NCBI GenBank assembly: GCA_020249925.1
Contig: JADCER010000007.1
Coordinates: 62,001-126,000 of the forward strand
DNA: 64,000 bases
Direction of reading: 5' to 3'
Origin: Roseomonas sp.
Lineage (GTDB): Bacteria; Pseudomonadota; Alphaproteobacteria; Acetobacterales; Acetobacteraceae
How positions within the stretch are numbered: the stretch's first letter is position 1; every line of letters begins with the position of its first letter. The position numbers and the translations under genes are program-made. The notes beneath the pieces were generated by a model that worked only from the letters and a program-made list of their open reading frames with translations, was not told where the DNA came from and ran no database searches. This document shows positions 26,961 to 37,753 of this stretch, piece by piece.

Positions 26961-27700
26961 TGGCCACCGCGCCAACATCCGCGGGGCGGGACAAGCGCTG
27001 CGGGGTTTGCGGCCATGAAAGCCGCCAGCCCAGCTTTCGCCCGCCCGTGCCGGAACAGGCGCCTGACTTGGATTTGCGTCCCGGTGAGCCGGTGCGGTCC
27101 ACCATGGCGCGCTGGCTGCAGGCCTGCCCGCATTGCGGCTATGCCGCCCCCGATATCAGCGAAGCGCATCCCGCAGCCGCGCAGGCCGTGGCGGCGGCAC
27201 CCTATCGCGCGCTGATTGCCGATACGGCGCACCCTGTTTTGGCGCGGCGTTTTCTGGCCTGGGCGCATGTGCTGGAAGAAACCGGCGCCTTGCATGCGGC
27301 TGCCGAGGCAACTTTGCATGCGGCTTGGGTCGCGGATGACCTAAATCGCGAAGATCTGGCGCGGCAATGGCGGCGCGAAGCCGTGGCGCTGTGGCGGAGC
27401 GGCCCGGCTTTGGATGCCGAACAATCCGTGCGCGTGATTGATGCGCTGCGCCGTGCGGGGGATTTCGCGGAAGCGGAAGGGGCAGCGGAAGCGCTGGCGG
27501 CAAGTGACCCGCCCGAAGCTGTGGCGCAAGTCACGGCCCTGGAAGCGCGGCTGATCGCGGCAGAAGATGCGGGGCGACATAGCATAGCCTCGGCCCTCGC
27601 CCCGCCGGCGCGGCGGCCGCACGTGACGCATCAACCAAAAAAAAGGCCGCCCGAGGGGGGCGGCCTGAAATCCTGGCTGCGCAGGTTATTCAAGGGTTAG
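26960..27700 (+). CDS. DUF2225-like protein with zinc-ribbon cysteines
   Basis: A 246-residue protein of unknown function. Two CxxC pairs are visible (CGVCGHES near residue 14 and CPHCGYAAPD near 55), spaced as in DUF2225 proteins and likely to bind one zinc ion. The rest is an Ala/Glu-rich helical region that looks like TPR-type repeats (EETGALHAAAEATLHAAW and following), then a basic tail. The ATG overlaps the ppdK stop (TAATG), so it is co-expressed. Its last codons contain a terminator for the convergent gene and its stop overlaps that gene by 4 bases. Confidence 0.7.
   Translation: MATAPTSAGRDKRCGVCGHESRQPSFRPPVPEQAPDLDLRPGEPVRSTMARWLQACPHCGYAAPDISEAHPAAAQAVAAAPYRALIADTAHPVLARRFLAWAHVLEETGALHAAAEATLHAAWVADDLNREDLARQWRREAVALWRSGPALDAEQSVRVIDALRRAGDFAEAEGAAEALAASDPPEAVAQVTALEARLIAAEDAGRHSIASALAPPARRPHVTHQPKKRPPEGGGLKSWLRRLFKG
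27637..27666 (-). terminator. Intrinsic terminator for the DUF1127 gene, inside the convergent CDS
   Basis: On the minus strand a 9-base stem AGGCCGCCC / GGGCGGCCT with a 5-base loop (arms 27644-27652 and 27658-27666) is followed by eight T (27637-27644). It lies 31 bases beyond the stop of the minus-strand gene. The same bases encode the Lys/Pro/Gly-rich tail of the plus-strand DUF2225-like protein. Confidence 0.85.
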
Positions 27701-28032
27701 GCGGCACGGCCCGCAGGCAGGGCGCCATCATTGGCGGCTTGCAGGGCGAAGCCCGGTTCAAAAACGCGGCCAATATCGCCACGCACCAGGCCGATATCGG
27801 CAAGCTGCGTGTCCGAAAGCTGATCCAGCGCCTTGTAAGTGTCCCGCTTGGTCGGCCAGGTGGCGATGGCGGTCAGCACGGCGCCGATGCCGGCACCGAT
27901 CATCTTGAAGGCCTTACGAAATGCCTGGGTGCGCGCGGCGGCGCGGGCGGCGGCGGCTTCGCGGTGAATAGCCTCAATCGTCGCGGCGCGGGCCGAGAGG
28001 CTGGTTTCGAGATTGGCGAAATGCGGGTTCAT
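27697..28032 (-). CDS. DUF1127 domain protein
   Basis: A 111-residue protein ending in a DUF1127 motif (LDQLSDTQLADIGLVRGDI near residues 67-85). Short DUF1127 proteins in alphaproteobacteria take part in RNA maturation and phosphate or carbon homeostasis; longer ones like this are uncharacterised. The region before the motif contains a helical Ala-rich segment (HREAAAARAAARTQAFRKAF) and a short hydrophobic stretch. The start at 28032 is supported by AAAGGAAAG about 8 bases upstream; an earlier in-frame codon lacks this. It has its own strong intrinsic terminator. Confidence 0.85.
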   Translation of the reverse strand: MNPHFANLETSLSARAATIEAIHREAAAARAAARTQAFRKAFKMIGAGIGAVLTAIATWPTKRDTYKALDQLSDTQLADIGLVRGDIGRVFEPGFALQAANDGALPAGRAA

Positions 28033-28212
28033 GTTTAGCTTTCCTTTGCGGAGGCGCCGGCCGATAGGGCAGGGACGCTGTCCGATAGGCGATGATATAG
28101 AGGCTTCTGGGGCACAGGTGATGCGCGAAGACAACAGCGGAGATATGCTTCAGGCGCATAAGTCGTCGGGAAGCCATGCAACAATTCAGAAATATTTGGT
28201 AAGGAAGCGGTC

Positions 28213-29979
28213 ATGAACAGAGCTGAACGCTTGGGCGCCTTGCGCGCCGAACTCGCACGGATGGGGGTGCAGGGCTTCCTGATCCCTCGGGCGGATGAGC
28301 ATCTCGGCGAATATGTGCCGCGTTCCGCCGAAAGGCTGGCCTGGCTGACGGGTTTCACCGGCAGCGCGGGGTTGGCGATTGTGCTGCCAAGGCAGGCGGC
28401 GGTGTTTTCCGATGGCCGCTATACGCTGCAAATCCGCAGCCAGATTGATGTAGCAATTTGGGAACCGCGCCACATCACGGAAGAACCGCCCGCCGAATGG
28501 CTGGCCGCCCATGCGGATGGCCTGGTGATTGGCTATGATCCCTGGCTGCATAGCGAACCGGCGCTGGAACGCCTGCGCCGCCCTGGTGTGACTTTTCGCG
28601 CGCTCCCCGCCAACCCGATTGACGCGATTTGGCCAGATCGGCCCCACGCGCCCGAAGCGCCGGCCCGCGCGCATCCGCTTACCTATGCCGGCAAGCCATC
28701 ACCCGAAAAGCGCGCCGAAGCAGCCGCGGAATTGCGCGCGGCGGGCGATGATGCGGTGGTGCTGGCTGACGCGCATTCCATCGCCTGGTTGCTGAATATT
28801 CGCGGCGGCGATTTGGACCATACGCCATTGGCTCTTGGTTTCGCGTTGCTGTTTGCAGATGGGGCGGTGTCGCTGTTCATGGAACCGGCCAAGCTGGATC
28901 ACGACACCCGCGCCTATCTCGGCAATGCGGTTGCCGTAGCACCACGCGATGCGATGCCTGCCGCGCTGCGCACGCTGAAAGGCAAACGCGTACGGATTGA
29001 TCGCGAAGCGACACCCTCCTGGTTCACCGATTGGCTCCGTGACGCCGGCGCTGAAATTCGTGCGGGCGAAGACCCCTGCCGCATGCCGCGCGCCTGCAAA
29101 AATGCGGTAGAACAGCAAGGCGCGCGTACTGCGCATCGGCGTGATGCAGTGGCGATGGCCCGCTTCCTGAGTTGGTTTGCCGAAGAAGCACCGAAGGGGC
29201 GCTTGAATGAAATTTCCGCCGCCGCGCGCCTATTGGCGTTTCGGCGAGAGGTGCCGTTGTTCCAGGCGGAAAGCTTCCCGGCGATCAGTGGCGCGGGTGA
29301 AAACGGCGCCATTGTGCATTACCGTGCGACGGAAGCGAGCCATCGCGCCATCAACCCCAATGAATGCTATTTGATCGATTCAGGCGGGCAATATCTGGAT
29401 GGCACCACGGATATTACGCGCACGCTTTGGACCGGGCCGGGTGCGCCACCGCAGCGTTTGCGTGAATGTGTCACACGCGTGCTGAAGGGGCATATTGCGC
29501 TGGCCACCTTGCGCTTTCCGGCTGGTGTCGCCGGACCGCATCTGGATGCGCTGGCGCGGCGCCCGTTATGGGATGCGGGCTTGGATTATGATCACGGCAC
29601 GGGCCATGGCGTCGGTTCCTATCTTTCCGTGCATGAGGGCCCGGCAGCCTTCAGCCGTGCGGCGCGTGTGGTGCCTTTGGCCGAGGGTATGATTCTCTCG
29701 AATGAGCCTGGCTATTACGCCACGGGCGAATTCGGCATTCGTCTGGAAAACCTGCTGCTGGTACAAAAGGCCGAGATCACAGGCGCCGCAAAGCCATTCC
29801 TGGAGTTTGAGACCCTGACGCTGGCGCCATTTGATCGTGCCTTGATTGAACCGCCCTTGCTGACGGTGGCTGAGCGAGATTGGCTGAATGCCTATCACGC
29901 GCGCGTCGCGGCTGAGGTGGCGCCACACTTGGATGCGGAAACCGCCGCGTGGTTACGCGTGGCCTGTGCGCCGATTTAA
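28213..29979 (+). CDS. Aminopeptidase P family protein (M24B Xaa-Pro aminopeptidase)
   Basis: Metallopeptidase removing an N-terminal residue that precedes proline. The 588-residue product has two creatinase-like N-terminal domains and a C-terminal pita-bread catalytic domain. Metal ligands follow the family spacing: D389 and D400 (DSGGQYLDGTTDITRT), His in GTGHGVGSYLSVHEGP, Glu in SNEPGYY and Glu in GIRLENLLLV. Length matches the long (eukaryote-like) bacterial subgroup, not E. coli PepP. The ATG has AAGGAAG 6 bases upstream. It converges on ligA and is divergent from the DUF1127 gene. Confidence 0.94.
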   Translation: MNRAERLGALRAELARMGVQGFLIPRADEHLGEYVPRSAERLAWLTGFTGSAGLAIVLPRQAAVFSDGRYTLQIRSQIDVAIWEPRHITEEPPAEWLAAHADGLVIGYDPWLHSEPALERLRRPGVTFRALPANPIDAIWPDRPHAPEAPARAHPLTYAGKPSPEKRAEAAAELRAAGDDAVVLADAHSIAWLLNIRGGDLDHTPLALGFALLFADGAVSLFMEPAKLDHDTRAYLGNAVAVAPRDAMPAALRTLKGKRVRIDREATPSWFTDWLRDAGAEIRAGEDPCRMPRACKNAVEQQGARTAHRRDAVAMARFLSWFAEEAPKGRLNEISAAARLLAFRREVPLFQAESFPAISGAGENGAIVHYRATEASHRAINPNECYLIDSGGQYLDGTTDITRTLWTGPGAPPQRLRECVTRVLKGHIALATLRFPAGVAGPHLDALARRPLWDAGLDYDHGTGHGVGSYLSVHEGPAAFSRAARVVPLAEGMILSNEPGYYATGEFGIRLENLLLVQKAEITGAAKPFLEFETLTLAPFDRALIEPPLLTVAERDWLNAYHARVAAEVAPHLDAETAAWLRVACAPI

Positions 29980-30035
29980 GTGTGACTTCGTTTTGGGCGA
30001 CTGATTCACCGCTTCGGTCATGCGACCTACGCGGA

Positions 30036-32231
<2,196 letters not shown>

Positions 32232-32238
32232 TCATAAA

Positions 32239-33915
32239 TCACGCCTTATCCCCCAAAAGGCTCCGCGCCGCTGCCCGTGCCGCTTCGGTCACTTTCTCGC
32301 CGGCCAGCATGCGCGCCAATTCCTCATGCCGTTCAGCTTGATCGAGGATGTCAACGCGCGTTTCCGCGCGCTGTCCTTTCACTTGTTTTGCCACGCGGAA
32401 ATGGCGTGTGCCGCGCGCCGCGACTTGCGGGCTATGCGTCACCACCAGCACTTGCACGCGATCCGCCACACGCGCCAGGCGCTCACCCACTGCAGCGGCG
32501 GTGGCACCACCAATGCCGCTATCCACTTCGTCAAAGATTAGCGTCGGCACGGGCGAACCACGCGCGAGTACGACCTTCAGGGCCAGCATCAACCGCGAAA
32601 GCTCGCCGCCTGAGGCGATTTTCGCAAGCGGTCCCGGCGTTTGTCCCGGGTTGGTCGCGACGAGGAAAGTGACGCGGTCCTGCCCATCCGCGCCCCAGGC
32701 GGACTCATCGCGCGCGGTGATGTCTATCACCAAACGTGCGCGATCCAGCTTCAGCGGCGGGAGTTCTTCCGCCAAGGCTTTTTCAAGTGCGCTGCCGGCT
32801 TTACGGCGCGCGGTGGAAAGCTTGCCAGCGGCGGTGATGTAGCTGCTGCGCGCCTTGGCCTCGGCGGCTTCAAGCGTTGCGACCTCGCCCGCGCCAGCAT
32901 CAAGCGCTTCAAGGCGCGTGCGCAAACTGGCGAGCAAGGTGGCGAGTTCTGAGACAGGCACGCTGTGTTTGCGCGCCGCGGCGCGCAGCGCGAACAGGCG
33001 TTCTTCCACCTGTTCCAACCGGCGCGGATCGGGGCCGGTTTCGTTCATCAGCCGGGTTAGTAACCCCTCTGCCTCGCTCAGCGCATCCTGCGCGGCGGCA
33101 AGGGCTTGGAGGGCGGGCTGTGCCTCCTCATTCGGCGGCGGCAGGCGTTCCAGCGCGCGCGCGGCTTCCCGCAGCGCGCGGGCCGGCGATGCTGCGCGGC
33201 GATCACGCGGCGTGAGTTCCCCAAGCGCGGCGGCAATCGCCTCCGCCCGGCGTTCGCCCTGTTGCAGCTTTTGCCGTTCGGTGGCCAGCGCATCTTCCTC
33301 GCCTTCTTCCGGCGCAAGATCGGTCAATTCGCCCACGGCGTGGCGCAGCCATTCTTCTTCACGCTGCGCGCTGGCAATGGCTTCGCGCGCGGCAGCCAGG
33401 CGGCGCGTGGCATCGCGCCAGGCGGCCCAGGCGCTCGCGGTGGTGCTGCGTTCGCCGTCCAGCGCGCCGAAAGCATCCAGCAGCCCGGCATGGGTCGCGG
33501 GATCGGCAAGCCCCACCTGTTCATGCTGGCCCTGCACTTCCACCAGCATCGCGCCCAGGCGCTTCAGCAGCGCCACACTGACCGGCTGGTCATTGATGAA
33601 GGCGCGGGATTTGCCATCGGCTTGCAGCACGCGGCGCAGCACCAATTCATCCTCGGCACTGATGCCCTGGTCGCGCAAAATCTCAAAACACGGGTGATCA
33701 TGCGCCGGCAGGAAAGCGGCGGCGACACTCGCTTGCGCCTGCCCCGCGCGCACCAGCCCCGCTTCCGCACGCTGACCGAGAGCGAGGCCAAGGCTATCCA
33801 GCAAAATGGATTTGCCCGCGCCGGTTTCACCGGTCAGTACCGCAAGCCCGGCATCAAAGCTCAGGTCAAGCTTTTCGATCAGCACCACATCGCGAATGGC
33901 CAGAGAGGCGAGCAT
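32239..33915 (-). CDS. recN: DNA repair protein RecN
   Basis: SMC-like ATPase that helps join broken DNA ends in recombinational repair. The 558-residue product has Walker A GETGAGKS at 29-36, a long central coiled coil rich in Ala, Glu and Arg (roughly residues 160-370), the ABC signature region ASGGELSRLMLALKVV, Walker B TLIFDEVDSGIGG and LVVTHSPQVAA. Length is typical. It lies between bamD and ligA, the normal alphaproteobacterial order, with 18 bases to bamD. Confidence 0.96.
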   Translation of the reverse strand: MLASLAIRDVVLIEKLDLSFDAGLAVLTGETGAGKSILLDSLGLALGQRAEAGLVRAGQAQASVAAAFLPAHDHPCFEILRDQGISAEDELVLRRVLQADGKSRAFINDQPVSVALLKRLGAMLVEVQGQHEQVGLADPATHAGLLDAFGALDGERSTTASAWAAWRDATRRLAAAREAIASAQREEEWLRHAVGELTDLAPEEGEEDALATERQKLQQGERRAEAIAAALGELTPRDRRAASPARALREAARALERLPPPNEEAQPALQALAAAQDALSEAEGLLTRLMNETGPDPRRLEQVEERLFALRAAARKHSVPVSELATLLASLRTRLEALDAGAGEVATLEAAEAKARSSYITAAGKLSTARRKAGSALEKALAEELPPLKLDRARLVIDITARDESAWGADGQDRVTFLVATNPGQTPGPLAKIASGGELSRLMLALKVVLARGSPVPTLIFDEVDSGIGGATAAAVGERLARVADRVQVLVVTHSPQVAARGTRHFRVAKQVKGQRAETRVDILDQAERHEELARMLAGEKVTEAARAAARSLLGDKA

Positions 33916-33933
33916 CGGCGCGCCGCCCCGCTC

Positions 33934-34776
33934 TCAGAAAATTCGGTTCAGCATCCGGCTGACAAAGCCGGGACGCTCACCGCGTTGTTCGGCGCCGGCG
34001 GCAACCAGCAGCGCATAGCTATCGGCGTACCAATCGCTGCCGGGGTAATTATAGCCAAGCACGGCGGCGTTGCGGCGCGCTTCTTCCGTCAGGCCAAGGT
34101 TCAGGTAGATTTCCACCAGCCTGTGCAGCGCTTCGGGCACGTGGTTCGTGGTCTGGAAATCCTCCACCACGCGGCGATAGCGACCAATGGCGGCCTGATG
34201 CAGGCCCTGGCGCTGATAGAAGCGGCCCACAGTCATTTCCTTGCCGGCCAGATGGTCGCGGCCCAGGTCAATCTTCAGCCGTGCATCGCGCGCATAGGCG
34301 CTATCGGGGAAGCGGTTGATGACTTCCTGCAGCGCCGCGATGGCAATGGTGGTTTGGCGCTGGTCGCGCTGCGCATCGGTGATCTGTTCGTATTGCGATA
34401 GCGCGCGTAGGTAATAGGCATAGGCAATGTCGCGATGCGCGGGGTGAAGCTGAATGAAGCGATCCAAAGCGCCAATTGCTTCCGTGTAGCGATTGCGCAG
34501 ATATTCCGTATAGGCCGCCATCAGCTTGGCGCTGGTGGACCAGGTGGAATAGGGGTGCTCACGCTCAATGGAATCGAAATACTCAACCGCCCGGGCATAG
34601 TTGCGCGCGCGCAGGTTTTGCATGCCAAGTGCATAAAGCTGCTGCGGTTCCTCATCCGCCGCATTGGCGGTGACGCGCCGCGTGAGCGAGGGGTCCGCGC
34701 CAGTGGTGTTCGTTGGGCCCGAACTGCCACAAGCTGCAAGGGTCAGAAGCAGAGCTATCGTAAGAAAGCGGCGCAT
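33934..34776 (-). CDS. bamD: Outer-membrane assembly lipoprotein BamD
   Basis: Essential lipoprotein of the BAM complex that folds outer-membrane proteins. The 280-residue product starts MRRFLTIALLLTLAACGSSG, a lipoprotein signal with lipobox LAAC (lipidated C16). It continues with TPR-like helical pairs (NYARAVEYFDSIEREHPYS, YTEAIGALDRFIQLHPAHRD, IAYAYYLRALSQYEQI) typical of the BamD/ComL fold. ATG at 34776 is chosen because it gives the signal peptide directly; the longer frame adds 49 non-conserved residues. It follows lpxC on the same strand. Confidence 0.95.
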   Translation of the reverse strand: MRRFLTIALLLTLAACGSSGPTNTTGADPSLTRRVTANAADEEPQQLYALGMQNLRARNYARAVEYFDSIEREHPYSTWSTSAKLMAAYTEYLRNRYTEAIGALDRFIQLHPAHRDIAYAYYLRALSQYEQITDAQRDQRQTTIAIAALQEVINRFPDSAYARDARLKIDLGRDHLAGKEMTVGRFYQRQGLHQAAIGRYRRVVEDFQTTNHVPEALHRLVEIYLNLGLTEEARRNAAVLGYNYPGSDWYADSYALLVAAGAEQRGERPGFVSRMLNRIF

Positions 34777-34858
34777 TGGTCCCGGTTCAACAGAAAGACG
34801 CCGCTGATATAGGCCAGATTGGCCGCAGGTGAAATCGCCCCGCGGCAATTGACCGAAA

Positions 34859-35806
34859 TCAGACGAGGGCCGGGGCCTTTTGCTTGGCCAGGGCCGCGCC
34901 CTGCCCGCGCATTGCCGCACCACCCACCCAGCGCCAGGCGGTTGGGTCAGCGAAAAGGGCGCGCAAAAGCTGGTTGTTCAGCCCATGGCCGGACCGGCTG
35001 CCAATGAAACGGGCGCGCAGCGGCGCGCCGGCCAAGGCAAGGTCCCCCACCACATCCAGCATCTTGTGGCGGATGAATTCATCCGCATGGCGCAGCCCGC
35101 CGGGGTTCAGAATGGTCATGCCGTCCACCACCACAGCATTGTCCAGGCTGCCGCCAAGGGCCAAGCCAGCTTCGTGCAGGCGCGCGACATCTTCCGAAAG
35201 GCCGAAAGTGCGGGAATTGGCCAGGGCGGCGCGGAAGGCTTCCGGCGAGAGGCGGAAATTCAAGGATTGATGGCCGATGGCGGTATTGGGGTAGTAAATT
35301 TCCAGCGCCGCATCGAAGGCCAATTCGGCATTGGGGTGCAATTCGGCGAAGGCACCGCGGCCATCTTCCACGCGAACCGGGCGCAGCACTTCGATGATCT
35401 GGCGCGGCGCGGCACTGGTGGCGATGCCGGCGCAATCAATCAGGAACAGGAAGGGCGCAGAGGAACCATCCAGAATGGGAATTTCCGGCCCGTCCACTTC
35501 AACGATGGCATCATCAATGCCAGCGCCGGCAAGGGCGGCCATGATGTGTTCAATGGTGCCGATGCGTGCCTGCGGCGCGGTGGGTGCGGCGATGGTGGTG
35601 CAAAGCCGCGTATCGGTCACGAAATCGAAACGGGCCGGGATATCCACGCCAAGATCGGTGCGGCGAAACTGGATGCCGGCACCAGCCGCGGCGGGATGCA
35701 GTGTCAGGGAAATGCGGCGGCCGGAATGCAGGCCAATACCCACGCAGCCGATCGGGGCCCTCAGGGTCTTGCGCCGAGCATGTTCCGCGGGAAGAAAACC
35801 GTCCAT
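34859..35806 (-). CDS. lpxC: UDP-3-O-acyl-N-acetylglucosamine deacetylase LpxC
   Basis: Zinc-dependent enzyme catalysing the first committed step of lipid A synthesis. The 315-residue product contains TLRAPIGCVGIGLHSGR near the N-terminus, the first zinc His in IGTIEHIMAAL, the GPEIPILDGSS segment and the second zinc site HADEFIRHKMLDVVGDLAL. ATG at 35806 is supported by AAGG 7 bases upstream and by family alignment; an in-frame codon 111 bases earlier lies in an A/T-rich promoter-like region. In many relatives ftsZ is upstream; here it is replaced by an unrelated phosphatase. Confidence 0.96.
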   Translation of the reverse strand: MDGFLPAEHARRKTLRAPIGCVGIGLHSGRRISLTLHPAAAGAGIQFRRTDLGVDIPARFDFVTDTRLCTTIAAPTAPQARIGTIEHIMAALAGAGIDDAIVEVDGPEIPILDGSSAPFLFLIDCAGIATSAAPRQIIEVLRPVRVEDGRGAFAELHPNAELAFDAALEIYYPNTAIGHQSLNFRLSPEAFRAALANSRTFGLSEDVARLHEAGLALGGSLDNAVVVDGMTILNPGGLRHADEFIRHKMLDVVGDLALAGAPLRARFIGSRSGHGLNNQLLRALFADPTAWRWVGGAAMRGQGAALAKQKAPALV

Positions 35807-35933
35807 CACAACCTTCTTTTCCGGGCGGAGAACCGCGCGCAACGCGCTGCCCTGATCGGCCCAGGGTTTTTCTCCCATGCCGGGCTGACAAAAGCGATTC
35901 AAGCCTTGTTTCTGCATGTTTCATTTCAAGTAT

Positions 35934-35947
35934 CTGATTTATATCAA
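35934..35947. promoter_or_regulatory. FNR/FixK-like inverted repeat upstream of lpxC
   Basis: CTGATTTATATCAA differs from the Crp/FNR-family consensus TTGAT-N4-ATCAA by one base. It lies 128 bases upstream of lpxC in a locally A/T-rich stretch (35925-35960) of an otherwise GC-rich gap. The A/T richness raises the chance of a random match. Confidence 0.35.
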
Positions 35948-35993
35948 TTTGTGCGCCGCAAAAAGAGGCGAAATCAAGGCGGCTTTGCCCCGA

Positions 35994-36638
35994 TCATTCC
36001 CGCCTTAGCACCTGATCCACCAGCCGATCTGCCCAGGGATTGCTGGAAAAACTCTCCCTGAGCGCGGCTTCGGAATAGGTGTCGCGCAGCCAATCCAGGA
36101 AGGGAATGGTGGGATTTTCGCCTTGAAAGGCAGCGAAGCTTTTGAAGAAGGCATCCAGAATGCCAGTGCGTGCCGCCGCGACATGGCCGTGGCGGAGAGA
36201 GAGTTGCGCCAGGGCTTCACTCACAGGGCGGCCTTGCAGCAATAACCAGATCCCGGCGGCGAGCCCGGTGCGATCGGCGCCGGATTTGCAGTGGATCAGC
36301 GCCGGTTCGTCCATATCCTGGAAAATTCCGGCCAAGCGCAGGATGCGGTCCTTATGCGGGGCGCCGCGGCTTTCGAAGGGTGCGTCTACATGCGTGAGGC
36401 CAAGCCGCGCCGCTTCGGCCCGGCTGAGCGCATCGGCGCCGCAATCGGTGCGATGGCCCCGCAGATTGATGATGGTGCGAATGCCATGATGCCGCGCTGC
36501 CTGGCGCATTTGCCAGGGCAGCGGGTGGTTGGATCGGTAAAGCCGCCCCGGCGCCACAACGCCCCAATTGCGCCACCCCAGGCGCAGAATGGCATGGTCA
36601 ATGAAAAGCGCATTGCCCCAGGCGGCGGTGGGCGTCAC
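35994..36638 (-). CDS. Cysteine-based protein phosphatase, tyrosine/dual-specificity fold
   Basis: A 214-residue phosphatase with the CX5R active-site loop at C117-R123 (HCKSGADRTGLAAGIW). The loop and the upstream IRTIINLRGHR segment place it with bacterial tyrosine/inositol phosphatases of the DSP3/PTPLA-like group. The general acid is probably in the PFESRGAPH region (residues 87-95). Substrate is unknown. GTG start at 36638, 6 bases after the upstream Bug-receptor gene, so the two are probably co-transcribed. No signal peptide is apparent. Confidence 0.85.
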   Translation of the reverse strand: MTPTAAWGNALFIDHAILRLGWRNWGVVAPGRLYRSNHPLPWQMRQAARHHGIRTIINLRGHRTDCGADALSRAEAARLGLTHVDAPFESRGAPHKDRILRLAGIFQDMDEPALIHCKSGADRTGLAAGIWLLLQGRPVSEALAQLSLRHGHVAAARTGILDAFFKSFAAFQGENPTIPFLDWLRDTYSEAALRESFSSNPWADRLVDQVLRRE

Positions 36639-36644
36639 GCGTCG

Positions 36645-37616
36645 CTATTCCAGCCGGGCGCCGGAAACCCGTACCGCTTCCTGCCACATGGGGCGTTCAC
36701 GCTGGGCGCGGGCGATCATGTCTTCCGGGGTGGACCATACAGCCTCGGCCCCCACACGCAGGAAGCGGTCTTTAACCGCGGGATCGGCAACAATGCGGCG
36801 CAGCGCGCCATTCACGCGTTCAATGGCAATGCGTGGTGTGCCGGCGGGGAAGACAAAACCCTGCCAGGAGGAAACGACGAAATCCGGCAAACCGGCCTCT
36901 GCCATGGTGGGCACATCCGGCATGGTGGGCCAACGCGCGGCGGAGGTGACCGCAAGTGCCCGCATCCGCCCTTCCTGAATGACCGGCACATAGGAAGCAA
37001 GGTTGTCCAGGGCGGAGTCGAGATCGCCTGAGAGCATGGCGGGAATGATTTGCGCCGCGCCGCGGAAGGGCACATGGGTGCCTTCCACCTGCACGCGCCC
37101 GGCGAAAAGCGCGCCGGTCAAATGCCCGGTGGTGCCAACGCCAGGCGAGCCATAGGTAAAGCCGCCGCGCTTGGCGCGAACCCAAGCCTTGAAATCCGCC
37201 AGATTGCGCGAAGGGTTATGTTGGGAAGAAACCACGACAACATTGGGCAAATCCCAAGCGATCCCAACCGGCATCAGATCCCGTGCCGGGTCATAGGGCA
37301 GCCGGGCATAAAGGAAGTTGTTGATCACCAAATGCCCGACAGAAGCGATGCCCATGGTATAGCCATCTGGCGTGGCCTTGGCGGTGGCATCAATGCCGAT
37401 ATTCCCGCCCGCACCGGGGCGGTTTTCGATAATGAAATTCTGCCCCAGGATCGGCTGCATCAATTCGGCATAGATGCGCACCAGCACATCAGTGGACCCG
37501 CCCGGCGGCCAGGGCACAATGATGCGCACCGGGCGAACCGGCCATTCCCCCTGGGCGCGGGCGATGGAAGGCGTGGCGAGCAGGGCGGCAGCCAGCAAGG
37601 GGCGGCGATTGATCAT
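36645..37616 (-). CDS. Bug/TctC-family tripartite tricarboxylate transporter receptor
   Basis: A 323-residue periplasmic solute-binding protein of the Bug (TctC) family, which binds carboxylates for TctAB-type transporters. Cleaved signal peptide of about 21 residues (MINRRPLLAAALLATPSIARA). Family motifs follow: WPVRPVRIIVPWPPGGSTDV, IENRPGAGGNIG and TYGSPGVGTTGHLTG. No TctA/TctB membrane genes are nearby, as is common for Bug receptors, so ligand cannot be predicted. GGAG lies 9 bases upstream of the ATG. It is divergent from a MarR-type regulator, which could control it. Confidence 0.92.
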   Translation of the reverse strand: MINRRPLLAAALLATPSIARAQGEWPVRPVRIIVPWPPGGSTDVLVRIYAELMQPILGQNFIIENRPGAGGNIGIDATAKATPDGYTMGIASVGHLVINNFLYARLPYDPARDLMPVGIAWDLPNVVVVSSQHNPSRNLADFKAWVRAKRGGFTYGSPGVGTTGHLTGALFAGRVQVEGTHVPFRGAAQIIPAMLSGDLDSALDNLASYVPVIQEGRMRALAVTSAARWPTMPDVPTMAEAGLPDFVVSSWQGFVFPAGTPRIAIERVNGALRRIVADPAVKDRFLRVGAEAVWSTPEDMIARAQRERPMWQEAVRVSGARLE

Positions 37617-37699
37617 GGGTTTCTCTCCGGCGCGTTTGATGGGGGCATATAGAGAGCCTGCCAGCGCCTTGCCAAGCGCGGCGCCTTCCCAGTTTCGGG

Positions 37700-37738
37700 T
37701 TGGACAGGTGCGGCGAATGCGTCAATAATCCTGTCCAA
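37700..37738. promoter_or_regulatory. Perfect inverted repeat just upstream of marR gene
   Basis: TTGGACAGG (37700-37708) and its exact reverse complement CCTGTCCAA (37730-37738) are separated by 21 bases, a centre-to-centre spacing of 30 bases. The pair lies in the divergent gap between the Bug receptor and the MarR gene, ending 15 bases before the chosen start. It is a good candidate operator for MarR autoregulation. Confidence 0.55.
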
Positions 37739-37753
37739 ACGGGGATGCGGGCA

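Noticed and set aside
33106..34401. Long open frame (431 codons) on the plus strand opposite recN and bamD
   Set aside because: It lies entirely antisense to two well-supported genes and its translation lacks recognisable domains. High GC content produces many such frames.
34880..36061. Long plus-strand open frame opposite lpxC
   Set aside because: Antisense to lpxC, no family motifs, and it runs through the intergenic promoter region.
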